Positions 17,132 through 26,031 are shown, counted from the first letter of the stretch. The stretch is 64,000 nucleotides of DNA from Capsulimonas corticalis (GCF_003574315.2 NZ_AP025739.1:744001-808000); one strand, 5' to 3'. The notes: generated by a model from the letters alone, not told the origin. Program-made: numbers and translations.

Positions 17132-19422
17132 GACGCACGATCCCAGCCTCGATCCTGGCTCTGCTGTCGCTCGCCGGCGTGACGCTCGCGCCCGGCGCGC
17201 GCGCCGCCACGCCGACGCCGATCCACTTCACCGCCACCGTCAGCCCCGCGCCGGTCCACGCCGGCGAAGTGGCGACGGTGACCGTCAAAGCCGCCGTGGA
17301 TCCAGGCTGGCACGTGTACTCCGTGGTCCCGGCCGCCGATGGCCCGGCGGTCACGGATATTCTTTCTCTGACCGGAACGGCAAGCGCCGGGCCGACCACC
17401 GAAGACGCCGTGATCCGCAAGTTCGACGCGAACTTCGGACGCGAGGTCGGATTCCATGAGAACACGGCGACTTTTCAGCGCCAATTTCGCGTCGGCGCCG
17501 CGCCCATCGCCGCGCCCTCCGTCACGCTGCATTACCAAACGTGCAATGATAAAGTGTGCCTCCCGCCCACCGATGTCACCCTGCCCGTCGCGCTGACGGT
17601 CGCCGCCGGCCCGGTGCGGCCGGAGTACGCGCAGGCGAAGGTCATCGCCGCGCCGCCCGCCGCCCCTGCGGCGATGGCGAGAGCCAAGACTGCGAACACG
17701 GGCCTGGGCCTGTTCCTGCTGGCCGCGCTTGGAGCAGGCCTGCTCGCGCTAATCACTCCCTGCGTCTTCCCGCTGATCCCCATCACCTTGACTAACTTCG
17801 TCAAGCAGGCGGATGGCGACAAGGGACGATTGGTCCGCCTGTCGGCCGGGTACGCCCTCGGAATCGTGGCGCTGTATGTCGCCCTGGGCGCGATCGTGAC
17901 AGCCACGGTCGGCGCGACGGGCATCAACAAGATTGCGGCAAATCCGTGGGTCAACCTCGGGATCTTCGTCGTCTTCGTCGTGTTCGCCCTATCGTTCTTC
18001 GAGACGATCCAGTTGACGCTGCCCGCGAACCTGGGCGCCTTGCAGACCACCGCGCGCAAACATGGCGGCATTACGGGTCTGGCTCTGCTGGGAATCACCT
18101 TCGTGCTGGCGTCGTTCACCTGCACCGCGCCGTTTTTGGGAACGCTCTTAGTCGCGGCGGCGGGCGGCGAACGCTTCCGCCCACTGCTCGGCATGCTGGT
18201 CTTCGCCCTCGCCTTTGTCTCGCCCTTCTTAGTCTTCGCCGCCTTCCCGCAGTGGATCGGCAAGATCCCTAAGAGCGGCGTGTGGCTGGCGCGCGTCAAG
18301 GCGACTCTGGGATTTGTGGAGCTGGCCGCCGCGCTTAAGTTTCTCTCGAACGCCGATCAGGTCTGGCAGTGGAAGCTGCTGACCGAACCCGTTCTGCTCG
18401 CCGCCTGGTCCTTGATCTTCGTCAGCGCCGCACTTTATCTCTGGGGGACGCTGCGCTTCGGCATCGTCGCGGAGACCGAGCCGCACGGCGCGAAGGTCCC
18501 GGTCGCGCGCGGCGCCTTCGCCCTGCTCTTTTTAGTGCTGGCCGGATATTGCTTCCGGGGTCTCGCGGGCAGGCCGGTCGCTCTCTTCAGCGCCTTCCTG
18601 CCGCCGTCGGGCTACGGCCTGGCGTCCGGCGGAGCTTCGGAAGACGGCCTGACCTGGCTCACGGACTATAACGTCGCGCTCGCCCAGGCGAAGGCCGAGG
18701 GCAAGCCGCTCTTTATCGACTTCACCGGCGTCACCTGCACCAACTGCCGCTGGAACGAAAAGAACGTCTTCCCGCGCGAGGATGTCCGCAGAGAGCTTGG
18801 CAACTATGTCCGCGTTCAGCTCTACACCGACCGTCCCGGCGACGCCGCCAATCAAAAGCTCCAATTGACCAAGTTCGGCGATGTCGCGCTGCCGCTCTAT
18901 GGAGTGGTCGATCCGCAGACCGGAAATGTCGTCGATAAGACCGCCGGCACGATTACCGACGCCGGCGCGTTCACGACGTTCCTGTCCCACTCCCGAACGG
19001 CGTCCTCCTCCACAGCCGCCGCTGCTCCGGCGACGGTCGCCGCGAACGCGCCGGCCTGGGCGCCCTACACGCCCGAAGCGGCGAGCGCCGCCGCGCAGGC
19101 GGGCAAGCCGACGATCGTGGACTTCACGGCTGCGTGGTGCGTCAACTGTAAGGAAATCGAGCACGATGTCTTCGAGCATCCGGAAGTCGCGCCTGTCCTT
19201 GGCCGCAGCTTCACCACCCTGCGCGCCGATCTGACAAAATGGAACGATCCCGCGAACGTCGCCCTGCAAAAGCAGTACGGCTTTGGGAGCCTCCCGACGA
19301 TCGTCTTTCTCGACTCCAGCGGCAAGGAGATCAAGAACCTGCGCATCACCGGCCGTCTCAGCGTCGCCGAGTTCCAAAAGCGCATGCAGGCCGCCGCCCC
19401 GGCGGCCGTCGCGCGAGGATAA
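17128..19422 (+). CDS. DsbD-type thiol:disulfide interchange protein with two C-terminal thioredoxin domains
   Basis: 764 residues. Signal peptide; DsbD-alpha domain (residues ~30-165, with TCNDKVCLPP); a membrane domain of about eight helices with the two redox Cys in ITPCVFPLIPITL and FTCTAPFLGTLL; then two thioredoxin-like domains. The first has FTGVTCTNCRWNEKNVF and the second FTAAWCVNCKEIEHDVF, separated by an Ala-rich linker. Standard DsbD (~570 aa) has only one gamma domain. It carries electrons from cytoplasmic thioredoxin across the membrane and likely feeds the nearby TlpA-like proteins; that partnership is inferred from gene order. Confidence 0.88.
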   Translation: MRRTIPASILALLSLAGVTLAPGARAATPTPIHFTATVSPAPVHAGEVATVTVKAAVDPGWHVYSVVPAADGPAVTDILSLTGTASAGPTTEDAVIRKFDANFGREVGFHENTATFQRQFRVGAAPIAAPSVTLHYQTCNDKVCLPPTDVTLPVALTVAAGPVRPEYAQAKVIAAPPAAPAAMARAKTANTGLGLFLLAALGAGLLALITPCVFPLIPITLTNFVKQADGDKGRLVRLSAGYALGIVALYVALGAIVTATVGATGINKIAANPWVNLGIFVVFVVFALSFFETIQLTLPANLGALQTTARKHGGITGLALLGITFVLASFTCTAPFLGTLLVAAAGGERFRPLLGMLVFALAFVSPFLVFAAFPQWIGKIPKSGVWLARVKATLGFVELAAALKFLSNADQVWQWKLLTEPVLLAAWSLIFVSAALYLWGTLRFGIVAETEPHGAKVPVARGAFALLFLVLAGYCFRGLAGRPVALFSAFLPPSGYGLASGGASEDGLTWLTDYNVALAQAKAEGKPLFIDFTGVTCTNCRWNEKNVFPREDVRRELGNYVRVQLYTDRPGDAANQKLQLTKFGDVALPLYGVVDPQTGNVVDKTAGTITDAGAFTTFLSHSRTASSSTAAAAPATVAANAPAWAPYTPEAASAAAQAGKPTIVDFTAAWCVNCKEIEHDVFEHPEVAPVLGRSFTTLRADLTKWNDPANVALQKQYGFGSLPTIVFLDSSGKEIKNLRITGRLSVAEFQKRMQAAAPAAVARG

Positions 19423-19529
19423 CGCGAACCGCTCCGTGTCCAATATTGGGTCAATGGCGTCCCAAACCGAAATGCTCCCATCCGCAAGATGGGAGCAAAC
19501 GCATTCCACACCCAAGAAAGCACACGCCC

Positions 19530-21467
19530 TTGAAGACCTCTTCCCACGCCCCCTGGATGACGGCGCTCGCGCTCGCGGCGAGCGTCAGCGTCTGTCCGGC
19601 GACGCTCGCGGCGGATAGCAATCCCCCAAAGCCCGACACGCCGCTCAGCGCGCTGATCGTCGGCGGCGGGCCGGATATCCCGCACAATCAAGTCGCCATC
19701 GAAAGCAATGTCGTGTACGTGCGCAGTCTCCTGCCGCCGAGCGCCGCCACGCGCATTCTGTTCGCCGACGGCAACACCAAAACCGAGGATGTGCTCTATG
19801 AAGGCAAAAAGCAGCGCGAGCTGACGCGCGCCACCGTGCTGCCCGCGATCGACGCCCCCTCCGTCTCGGCGAGCATCGACGGTGAGACAAAGCGATTGGC
19901 GCAGGCGACGAGCAAGCCGGCTTTGCTGTACTTCACCGGGCACGGCAGCCCGAACGAAACCGGAGACTTCGACAACAATCAATACGATCTCTGGGACAAG
20001 AACGAACTGACTGTTCGCGGCCTGGCGACCTCGCTGGATTCCGTGCCCAGCAGCACGCCCGTCACCCTCGTGATGGCGCAGTGCTTCTCCGGCAGCTTCG
20101 GCAATCTCATCTTCCAGAACGGCGATCCCAGCGCGCCGCTCGCGGACCGCAATCTCTGCGGCTTCTTCGCCAGCATTGCTCAGCGCCCTGCCGCCGGCTG
20201 CACCACGGAAATCAACGCCAAGTACTATCACGACTTCACCAGCTACTTCTTCGCGGCGCTCAGCGGCAAGGACCGACTGGGAAAGACCACGGACGGCGCG
20301 GACTATAACGGCGACGGCAAAGTGGGGATGGACGAAGCGTTCGCCTACACGCTGATCCACGACGATTCGATCGATACTCCCGTCTGCACCTCGGATATTT
20401 TCCTGCGCCGCTTCGCGAAGACGCCTGACGACGCGGTCTTCAAAACGCCTTACTCGCAAGTGCTGTCGTGGGCGACTCCCGCGCAGCGCGCCGCGATCGA
20501 TGCCCTATCCGACCAGCTCAAGCTCACCGGCGAAGGCCGTCTCGGCGACGCCTACAAGACCTTCGCCACCACATTGCTCGCTAGCTGGGAGACCAAGGAT
20601 GTTCGGATCATTCGATTCGTCCGTCTCGCCAAAACCATCGTGCTCTCGCACGAATTGGAAACGAGCGATAACGCCAGCCTCAAGGCGCGCTACGACGCGC
20701 TGAAAGCCGCCGAAGCCGGCAACCCGCTGACCGGCCCCGCCGCTCCAAGCCCTCTTCTCGCCGTAGTGGCGGCGGCCAAAACGCCCGACGCGCCGACACC
20801 CGAATATTTGGCGCATCAAACCTATACCCTCGGCAAGATGCTCCCGCCCCCGGTTGTGACGATCGATGTGAGCGACGCGCCCGAGACGAAAGCCTGGGCC
20901 GAGAACGCACAGAAGGTTGTGACGCAGTGGTTCCCGCTCATCACGCCGTTCCTCGCCACACAAGATTGGACGCCGCCCAAGACGCTTAAGCTGATCCTGA
21001 AGCACGAAAACGACGCGCCCGCCTACACGGACAGCGACGGAATCACGATCAGCGCCCAATGGATCACCGACCATCCCGACGACTTCGGCATGGTGATCCA
21101 TGAGCTAACCCACGTCGTCCAAAGCTATCCCGACAAGGGCGACAAGCCCGGCTGGCTTGTCGAAGGCATCGCCGACTACATCCGGTTCTGGCGCTACGAA
21201 CCCGACGTCCCGCGTCCGCGCATCGACCCGGCCAAGGCCAAATATACCGACGCCTACCGCACCACGGCCGCCTTCATCGCCTGGGCGCAGGGCAAATACG
21301 ACCGCAGCCTCATCCTCAGACTCGACGGCGCGCTGCGCACCGGAACTTACCACGATTCGCTGTTCGAGACCATCACGGGGAAACCCGTGGACACGCTCTG
21401 GACGGAGTTTTTGAAGACCGTTCCGCCGCCAATACACAAGCCATCGGTGACGATGACGATTTCTTAG
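19530..21467 (+). CDS. Exported fusion: C13-like caspase-fold protease + BSP-type metalloprotease
   Basis: 645 residues from TTG 19530 (AAGAAAG upstream; ATG 19557 is the alternative). Signal peptide cut near TLAA. Residues ~30-300 resemble peptidase C13 (legumain fold): LIVGGGPDIPHNQVAIESN, catalytic His in YFTGHGSP (H138) and catalytic Cys in MAQCFSGSF (C185). An acidic Ca-loop-like stretch DYNGDGKVGMDEA follows. Residues ~440-640 resemble the plant/bacterial basic-secretory-protein metalloprotease family, with HELTH (524-528), WLVEGIADYIR supplying the third ligand, and an RTTAAFIAW helix. Both active sites look intact. The role is unknown; two proteases in one exported chain is unusual. 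Confidence 0.78.
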   Translation: MKTSSHAPWMTALALAASVSVCPATLAADSNPPKPDTPLSALIVGGGPDIPHNQVAIESNVVYVRSLLPPSAATRILFADGNTKTEDVLYEGKKQRELTRATVLPAIDAPSVSASIDGETKRLAQATSKPALLYFTGHGSPNETGDFDNNQYDLWDKNELTVRGLATSLDSVPSSTPVTLVMAQCFSGSFGNLIFQNGDPSAPLADRNLCGFFASIAQRPAAGCTTEINAKYYHDFTSYFFAALSGKDRLGKTTDGADYNGDGKVGMDEAFAYTLIHDDSIDTPVCTSDIFLRRFAKTPDDAVFKTPYSQVLSWATPAQRAAIDALSDQLKLTGEGRLGDAYKTFATTLLASWETKDVRIIRFVRLAKTIVLSHELETSDNASLKARYDALKAAEAGNPLTGPAAPSPLLAVVAAAKTPDAPTPEYLAHQTYTLGKMLPPPVVTIDVSDAPETKAWAENAQKVVTQWFPLITPFLATQDWTPPKTLKLILKHENDAPAYTDSDGITISAQWITDHPDDFGMVIHELTHVVQSYPDKGDKPGWLVEGIADYIRFWRYEPDVPRPRIDPAKAKYTDAYRTTAAFIAWAQGKYDRSLILRLDGALRTGTYHDSLFETITGKPVDTLWTEFLKTVPPPIHKPSVTMTIS

Positions 21468-21509
21468 CGGGGTATAATTGCTTTATTGGGCGACGACCGC
21501 CCCGCCCTT

Positions 21510-21660
21510 GCAAACCCACCCCGGCGCTTCGCGCCACCCCTCCCGCCGACGGGAAGGGTTTGTAGGATTGCCTCTGACGAAAGCCGCCTGCGATAACACA
21601 CTCTGAAATAACCCTTCCCGTCGGCGGGAGGGGTGGCGCGAAGCGCCGGGGTGGGTTTGC
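21510..21660. repeat. Long hairpin repeat, family A, copy 2
   Basis: Perfect 51-bp inverted repeat: arms 21510-21560 and 21610-21660, 49-nt loop. Arms and loop match copy 1 (8142-8319), but the outer 14 bp of the copy 1 arms are absent. A partial repeat of the arm end (GGCCGGGGGTGGGTTTGC) follows at 21679-21697. It separates the protease gene from the FAD oxidoreductase gene. Confidence 0.9.
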
Positions 21661-21754
21661 CCGGGAGGGGTCGGCCGAAGGCCGGGGGTGGGTTTGCAAA
21701 GGGAGCACCCGAAGGGCCGGGCGAGGGCCACTCCGCGTCAAGAAAGACCCGCTT

Positions 21755-23116
21755 ATGATCACCAGCACAGACAATCTCCCCACCATCGCCGCTCCCGACG
21801 TTCTCGTCTGCGGCGGAGGCACCGCCGGCGTGGTGGCGGCGATTGCGGCGGCGCGGGCGGGGGCGTCAGTGCTGATCGTGGAGCAGTTGGGGCAGCTCGG
21901 CGGCACGCAGTCGGCGGGATGGGTGACGCCCATGATGCCGAACAAGATGCTGGAGGAGTCGCTGACCCATGGGATCAACGACGAGATTATCCAGCGCGCC
22001 GCCCGGATCGATCCGCCGCCGACGGAGCGTACGGGCGATCTGCTCTGGTTCAATCCCGTGACGCTGGCGCTGGTGCTGGACGACCTGATGGCGGAATCGG
22101 GCGTGCGCGTGCTGTTCCATACGTTCATCAGCGACGCGATTGTGGAAGACGGCGCGCTCCGGGGCGTCGTGGTGGAGAATAAAGATGGGCGCGGAGTGAT
22201 CCGGGCGCGTGTGACGATCGATTGCACCGGCGACGCCGATGTGGCGCTGCGCGCGGGCGCGCCGACGGTGTCGGGCGATCCCGAGGACGGGCATAACCAG
22301 CCGATGTCGCTGCGCTTCGCGATGGCGGGCGTGGATCAAAAGGGCGCGGCGGCCTTTCTCGTCGATGAGATCGGGATGACGTGCTGGTCCCGCGCCCCGC
22401 TGTTTGAGATCGGCGCGGGCGAAGCGAAGAACACGCCGCTCGGGCCGCTGATCGCGAAGGCGATTGCGGCGGGCGTGCTGGCCGAAGACGACCTCGGCTA
22501 TCTCCAATTCTTCTCCATGCTCGGCCGGCCCGGTGAGCTGGCGTTCAACTGCCCGCGTATCTCGGGTCTGTCGTCGACCTCGGCGTGGGATCTCTCGCAG
22601 GCGCAGATCGTCGGACGCCAGAAGATCCGGCGCATCGCGCGTTTCTTCAAGGAGTATATCGGCGGCTTCGACGGCGCCTATATCGGGACCATCGCGCCGA
22701 TGGTCGGCGTGCGCGAGTCACGGCGCATCGTCGGCGACTACACGCTGACGGAAGACGATTTCCTGTCCGAAGCGCGCTTCCCCGACTCCATCGCGCGCAA
22801 CTCCTACCCCATCGATATCCACACCGCCAAGTCCCAAAAGGGCCTGGTCATGAAGCATCTCCCACCGGGACATTACCACGAAATCCCCTACCGCTGCCTG
22901 CTTCCTCACGGCGTGGAGAACCTGCTTGTGGCCGGACGCTGCCTGTCCGCCACATTCGCCGCCCAGGCCGCCGTACGGATCCAGCAGAACTGCCGCGCGT
23001 TCGGCGAAGCCGCCGGACTGGCCGCCGCAATGAGCGTCTCGCGAAACATTACTCCCAGAGCCATCGATACCGACGAGCTGCGCCGGCGCCTCAACGCGCA
23101 GGGCGCGCGGATCTAA
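21755..23116 (+). CDS. FAD-dependent oxidoreductase (FAD_oxidored family)
   Basis: 453 residues. The N-terminal Rossmann motif VLVCGGGTAGVVAAIAAARAG and the acidic end of strand 2 (LIVEQ) bind FAD. LGGTQSAGWVTP follows as in the PF12831-type family, and the second FAD contact NLLVAGRCLSATFAAQAAVR lies near the C-terminus. These proteins are cytosolic, often next to sugar or polyol catabolism genes in Planctomycetes, Verrucomicrobia and Armatimonadota. Their substrates are mostly unknown. There is no clear SD; the ATG is preceded by AAGAAAGACC. It is transcribed alone, just downstream of the family A repeat. Confidence 0.85.
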   Translation: MITSTDNLPTIAAPDVLVCGGGTAGVVAAIAAARAGASVLIVEQLGQLGGTQSAGWVTPMMPNKMLEESLTHGINDEIIQRAARIDPPPTERTGDLLWFNPVTLALVLDDLMAESGVRVLFHTFISDAIVEDGALRGVVVENKDGRGVIRARVTIDCTGDADVALRAGAPTVSGDPEDGHNQPMSLRFAMAGVDQKGAAAFLVDEIGMTCWSRAPLFEIGAGEAKNTPLGPLIAKAIAAGVLAEDDLGYLQFFSMLGRPGELAFNCPRISGLSSTSAWDLSQAQIVGRQKIRRIARFFKEYIGGFDGAYIGTIAPMVGVRESRRIVGDYTLTEDDFLSEARFPDSIARNSYPIDIHTAKSQKGLVMKHLPPGHYHEIPYRCLLPHGVENLLVAGRCLSATFAAQAAVRIQQNCRAFGEAAGLAAAMSVSRNITPRAIDTDELRRRLNAQGARI

Positions 23117-23202
23117 CTTTATTCTGACCCTGTTTTCTGAAAAGCCTTACGGAAAGCACAAGTAAATCGACATGATATATGGCGATTCTGACAATGCCAA
23201 TA

Positions 23203-23231
23203 TTGTTTTTTCTTCTCGTTAGAATTATAAT
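23203..23231 (+). promoter_or_regulatory. Probable promoter of the HTH/AT-hook protein gene
   Basis: TTGTTT (23203-23208), a 17-bp spacer and TATAAT (23226-23231) in an AT-rich 229-bp gap. The leader would be about 108 nt. Confidence 0.5.
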
Positions 23232-23345
23232 GAGCATGTGTGGAGGAAATTACTGCTCCTGCAATTAACAGTACCGAATTCGCGCTGAACTAAAATAGAG
23301 AAAGATGCGTCAATACATAGTAAGTTTCAGGAAGGTAGTACCATT

Positions 23346-24209
23346 ATGGCCGGAAGGCTGAGCGTTTTGACGCCCAAAGAAGTAGCATCCGAGTTCCATG
23401 TTGCGGAGACAGTCATTCTTGCGGAGCTAGAATCAGGCCGATTGAAGGGCTTTCGCTTTGGGGGCGCCTGGCGCACCACGGAGGAAGCCGCGCTGGAGTT
23501 AATCGCCACGCTGATGGAGGAGCAGGGCGCCGGTTCGGCCGCCTCGGGAGAGACAGGGGACGAGACAACGGAAGGCGACGATTACGAGATCGCCCAGGAC
23601 GAAGCCGAGGCCGCGCTGCCGGCGCGCCGGCGGGGACGCCCCTCCAAGGCGTCCACTCTGGGAGATCCCGGGAGCGCGTCGAACGGCGCGGCTCCTCTGG
23701 CCCCCGCCATTCCGCTGCCGACTCTGGACGAGCTGCGGGAGCTGGAATGGGAAACGGCACAGCCGTTCTATCACCAGTGGCCCAACTCCAAGGAAAAAGA
23801 ACTTCAGGACGCCGCGTTCACGCAGATCATTGAGATCGACACCAAGCATATCTCCTTAGTCATCGGCTTCGCCACCCGCGACACCGCCAGCATGCCCGCG
23901 CGCCGCCACGCCACCGTTTTCTGGGGCGACATCGGCCGCACGCTCTACCCGCTGGTGCAGTTCGCGGGCGCCAACGACTTCGAAAACAGTGGTCTCCTGG
24001 CGAGCATCATCCGCGACAGCGGACGCGCGACCGTGGCGGCCGACGCCCCCCTGCCCTCCGGCTACGAAGACATGCCGGTCGGGTTTTACAATGACCTGAT
24101 TTCTGGCCCTTATACACGCAAAAGCCGCTGCGTCATCGCACACAAAGACGACTTTGCCGTCATGGCGAAGCACGCTTTGCTGCGCAGCCAGCAAAAAGGA
24201 CGCATCTAA
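23346..24209 (+). CDS. Unknown protein with excisionase-like HTH, AT-hook and novel C-terminal domain
   Basis: 287 residues. Residues 5-50 (LTPKEVASEFHVAETVILAE, then WRTTEEA) resemble a MerR/excisionase-type DNA-binding domain. A low-complexity acidic segment is followed by RRRGRPSKAS (about residues 97-106), a good AT-hook core. The C-terminal ~150 residues are compact and without a family I recognise: they start LPTLDELRELEWE and include WPNSKEKELQDAAF, ARRHATVFWGDIGRTLYPL and VIAHKDDFAVMAKHALLR. AGGAAGG precedes the ATG. A DNA-binding architectural or regulatory protein is likely; the target is unknown. Confidence 0.7.
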   Translation: MAGRLSVLTPKEVASEFHVAETVILAELESGRLKGFRFGGAWRTTEEAALELIATLMEEQGAGSAASGETGDETTEGDDYEIAQDEAEAALPARRRGRPSKASTLGDPGSASNGAAPLAPAIPLPTLDELRELEWETAQPFYHQWPNSKEKELQDAAFTQIIEIDTKHISLVIGFATRDTASMPARRHATVFWGDIGRTLYPLVQFAGANDFENSGLLASIIRDSGRATVAADAPLPSGYEDMPVGFYNDLISGPYTRKSRCVIAHKDDFAVMAKHALLRSQQKGRI

Positions 24210-24314
24210 ACGATCGGGCGTCATTCCGGCCGCGGCCAAGGGTAAAGATCTTCTTTTCGCGGGAACTTTTCCCTTGGCCACGTTTGCGCGTATGATTTCC
24301 GCGCGGGTTGCGTG

Positions 24315-24342
24315 TATAATAGAACCATTGAATTTCAGGAGG
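24315..24342 (+). promoter_or_regulatory. -10 box and Shine-Dalgarno of the ferredoxin gene
   Basis: TATAAT at 24315-24320 (no clear -35) is followed by AGGAGG at 24337-24342. The SD is only 2 nt from ATG 24345 but 8 nt from GTG 24351, which decides the start at GTG. Confidence 0.65.
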
Positions 24343-24350
24343 AGATGACT

Positions 24351-24587
24351 GTGCCCTACGTCATTACTGAGCCTTGCATCGGTGTCAAAGATAAGTCTTG
24401 CGTCGCCGTCTGTCCCGTCGACTGCATCAAAGAAGCGGACGACCAGCTTTATATCGACCCCAGCGAGTGCATCGACTGCGGCCTTTGCGAGCCGGAGTGT
24501 CCGGTGGACGCGATTTTTATGGAGGACGAAGTTCCCGAACAGTGGAAGAAGTTCATCCAGATCAATGCGGACTACGCGAAGAAATAA
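24351..24587 (+). CDS. fdxA: Seven-iron ferredoxin (3Fe-4S + 4Fe-4S)
   Basis: 78 residues from GTG 24351. The mature-like start MPYVITEPCIG is the family consensus, and the SD spacing (8 nt) supports it over ATG 24345. Cluster ligands: C9, C17 and C21-Pro make the C-x7-C-x3-CP pattern of a 3Fe-4S site, and CIDCGLCEPECP binds the 4Fe-4S cluster, as in Thermus/Azotobacter-type 7Fe ferredoxins. It is a cytosolic one-electron carrier. It is monocistronic, with its own promoter and a strong terminator. Confidence 0.93.
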   Translation: MPYVITEPCIGVKDKSCVAVCPVDCIKEADDQLYIDPSECIDCGLCEPECPVDAIFMEDEVPEQWKKFIQINADYAKK

Positions 24588-24607
24588 CGCCATCCTCCCA
24601 AAGATTG

Positions 24608-24639
24608 AAGCGCGCTCCCTGTGGAGCGCGCTTTTTTTT
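24608..24639 (+). terminator. Strong rho-independent terminator after the ferredoxin gene
   Basis: AAGCGCGCTCC (24608-24618) and GGAGCGCGCTT (24623-24633) form a perfect 11-bp stem with a CTGT loop, followed by a run of T to 24639. Confidence 0.95.
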
Positions 24640-24654
24640 GCCAAAAATATTCTT

Positions 24655-24678
24655 GTGAAATTATATATAAAATTTCAC
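24655..24678. promoter_or_regulatory. AT-rich operator-like inverted repeat upstream of the DUF1345 gene
   Basis: GTGAAATT (24655-24662) and AATTTCAC (24671-24678) form a perfect 8+8 palindrome with an 8-bp AT spacer that includes a TATATA box. It lies 90 bp upstream of the DUF1345 gene and looks like a repressor site over a promoter. Confidence 0.45.
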
Positions 24679-24767
24679 GAATTCAGGTAATCTATCCGTA
24701 AGGTGCAGGCGAAGAAGCCTGTAATGAGGACGATATTCAGTACTCTCGCGAACAATTTGAGACTCTG

Positions 24768-25442
24768 ATGGCCGAGATCTCACATCCGGAGATTGACCCG
24801 CACGTCGTCCCAGAGCCGCGCTGGCCGGCCTGGATCGCCGTTTTGGCCGTCGGCGGCCTCTACGCCGCGCTTCCCCAATCTCTCGTCGTCGGCCCGCGCT
24901 GGGGCCTGGCCGCGCTGATCGCATTCCTTCTCGCTCCGCTGATCCTCACCTACAAACGCGGCAACTGTCGCGTCAACCGCGTCCTCGGTCACCTGCTTTC
25001 CCTGGTCGTGACCGGCTTCATGATTGTTTCGCTGATCCTGTTGGTGAAAGCGCTGCCGACGCACGCCGAATCGCCGATGCAGCTGCTCCGCTCCGCTGTC
25101 GCCCTCTGGGCGACCAACGTGATCGTCTTCGCCGGCTGGTACTGGCGTCTCGACGGCGGCGGCCCCCACGGCCGCGATCTGGAGCCCGGCCACGAAACCG
25201 ACGCCTTTCTCTTCCCGCAAATGGCGCTCTCCGCCGAGCAGCGCAAGGCCATGAACATCGCCGACTGGTCCCCCACCTTCGTCGACTACTTATTCCTCGC
25301 CTTCAACACCAGCACCGCCCTCTCCCCTACCGACACCCCGGTCATCTCCCGCTGGGCCAAGATCCTCGTCATGGTGCAGGCCACCATTTCTCTGCTCGTC
25401 ATCGTCCTCCTCGCCGCCCGCGCGGTGAATATTATTCGGTGA
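24768..25442 (+). CDS. DUF1345-like membrane protein
   Basis: 224 residues with about five to six membrane helices: AWIAVLAVGGLYAAL, WGLAALIAFLLAPLIL, LLSLVVTGFMIVSLILLV, ALWATNVIVFAGWYWRL, and a C-terminal pair. FVDYLFLAFNTSTALSPTD and ILVMVQATISLLVIVLLAARAVNII are typical of DUF1345 and of the pore half of small two-helix cation channels, so ion conduction is possible. The function is not established. The start is ATG 24768; the SD is weak. Confidence 0.82.
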   Translation: MAEISHPEIDPHVVPEPRWPAWIAVLAVGGLYAALPQSLVVGPRWGLAALIAFLLAPLILTYKRGNCRVNRVLGHLLSLVVTGFMIVSLILLVKALPTHAESPMQLLRSAVALWATNVIVFAGWYWRLDGGGPHGRDLEPGHETDAFLFPQMALSAEQRKAMNIADWSPTFVDYLFLAFNTSTALSPTDTPVISRWAKILVMVQATISLLVIVLLAARAVNIIR

Positions 25443-25544
25443 TCAGGATCTGAAATTTCTATTACTACCAGACCATAATTGAAGTTGCCATAACGTATTA
25501 TGACAGAGTATGTTATGACAGAGTGTATTATGCGAACTCAATAC

Positions 25545-25964
25545 TCACAGCGCCTTCAGGCGCTCGTAGTTGCGCCGCAACAGCGCCGCCGCCGTCCGGG
25601 CGTCATCTTCGTTTTGCAAAAACAGGCTGACCCAGTTGGACTTGGGATAAAGATGGTGCTGCTCGGCAGCGCCTGCCGAAATCACCTCGTCCCGAATCGC
25701 CTTCGTGAATAAAATATCCACCAGTCCATTGCCGTGCATATGCCCGATCTCCCGCCGTCCCAGATCGAACCGCGTTCCGCCGTGTTCGTTTGCGCGCTGT
25801 GTGACGCCCGGCCAGGACAGCGCTTCTTGCCGCACCTGACGAATAGCGGCGAGGCGCGGACGATGCAAGAGCGTCGATTCCAGAATCAAAACGGCCTCGA
25901 AGACGTGGACCAGCCCGGGGACTTTGCCGAGAAATTGTAAGTGTGTGGTCACAAATCGGAACAT
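25545..25964 (-). CDS. DUF5519-like (luciferase-associated) protein
   Basis: 139 residues from ATG at 25964, chosen because AGGAAAGGAAA lies just upstream on the minus strand; longer in-frame starts lack this. The sequence GGTRFDLGRREIGHMHGNGLVDILF then HHLYPKSNWVSLFL matches the DUF5519/luciferase-domain family of small cytosolic proteins, whose role is unknown. The His-rich GHMHGNG and EQHHLYP blocks are conserved-looking and could bind a metal. It is divergent from the SGNH hydrolase, with only 67 bp between starts. Tandem TATGACAGAGT repeats (about 25494-25530) lie at its 3' side. Confidence 0.75.
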   Translation of the reverse strand: MFRFVTTHLQFLGKVPGLVHVFEAVLILESTLLHRPRLAAIRQVRQEALSWPGVTQRANEHGGTRFDLGRREIGHMHGNGLVDILFTKAIRDEVISAGAAEQHHLYPKSNWVSLFLQNEDDARTAAALLRRNYERLKAL

Positions 25965-26031
25965 CGATTTCCTTTCCTGCCATACTGTATACGGATTCCA
26001 GCACGGGGATGTCTTATCAAATGGAGTGACT

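Noticed and set aside
24345-24347. ATG 24345 as ferredoxin start
   Set aside because: It lies only 2 nt from the SD; GTG 24351 has proper spacing and gives the family N-terminus.
25494-25530. Direct repeats TATGACAGAGT as iterons or an origin
   Set aside because: Only two to three short units, no replication gene or DnaA boxes nearby; probably slippage in the 3' gap.
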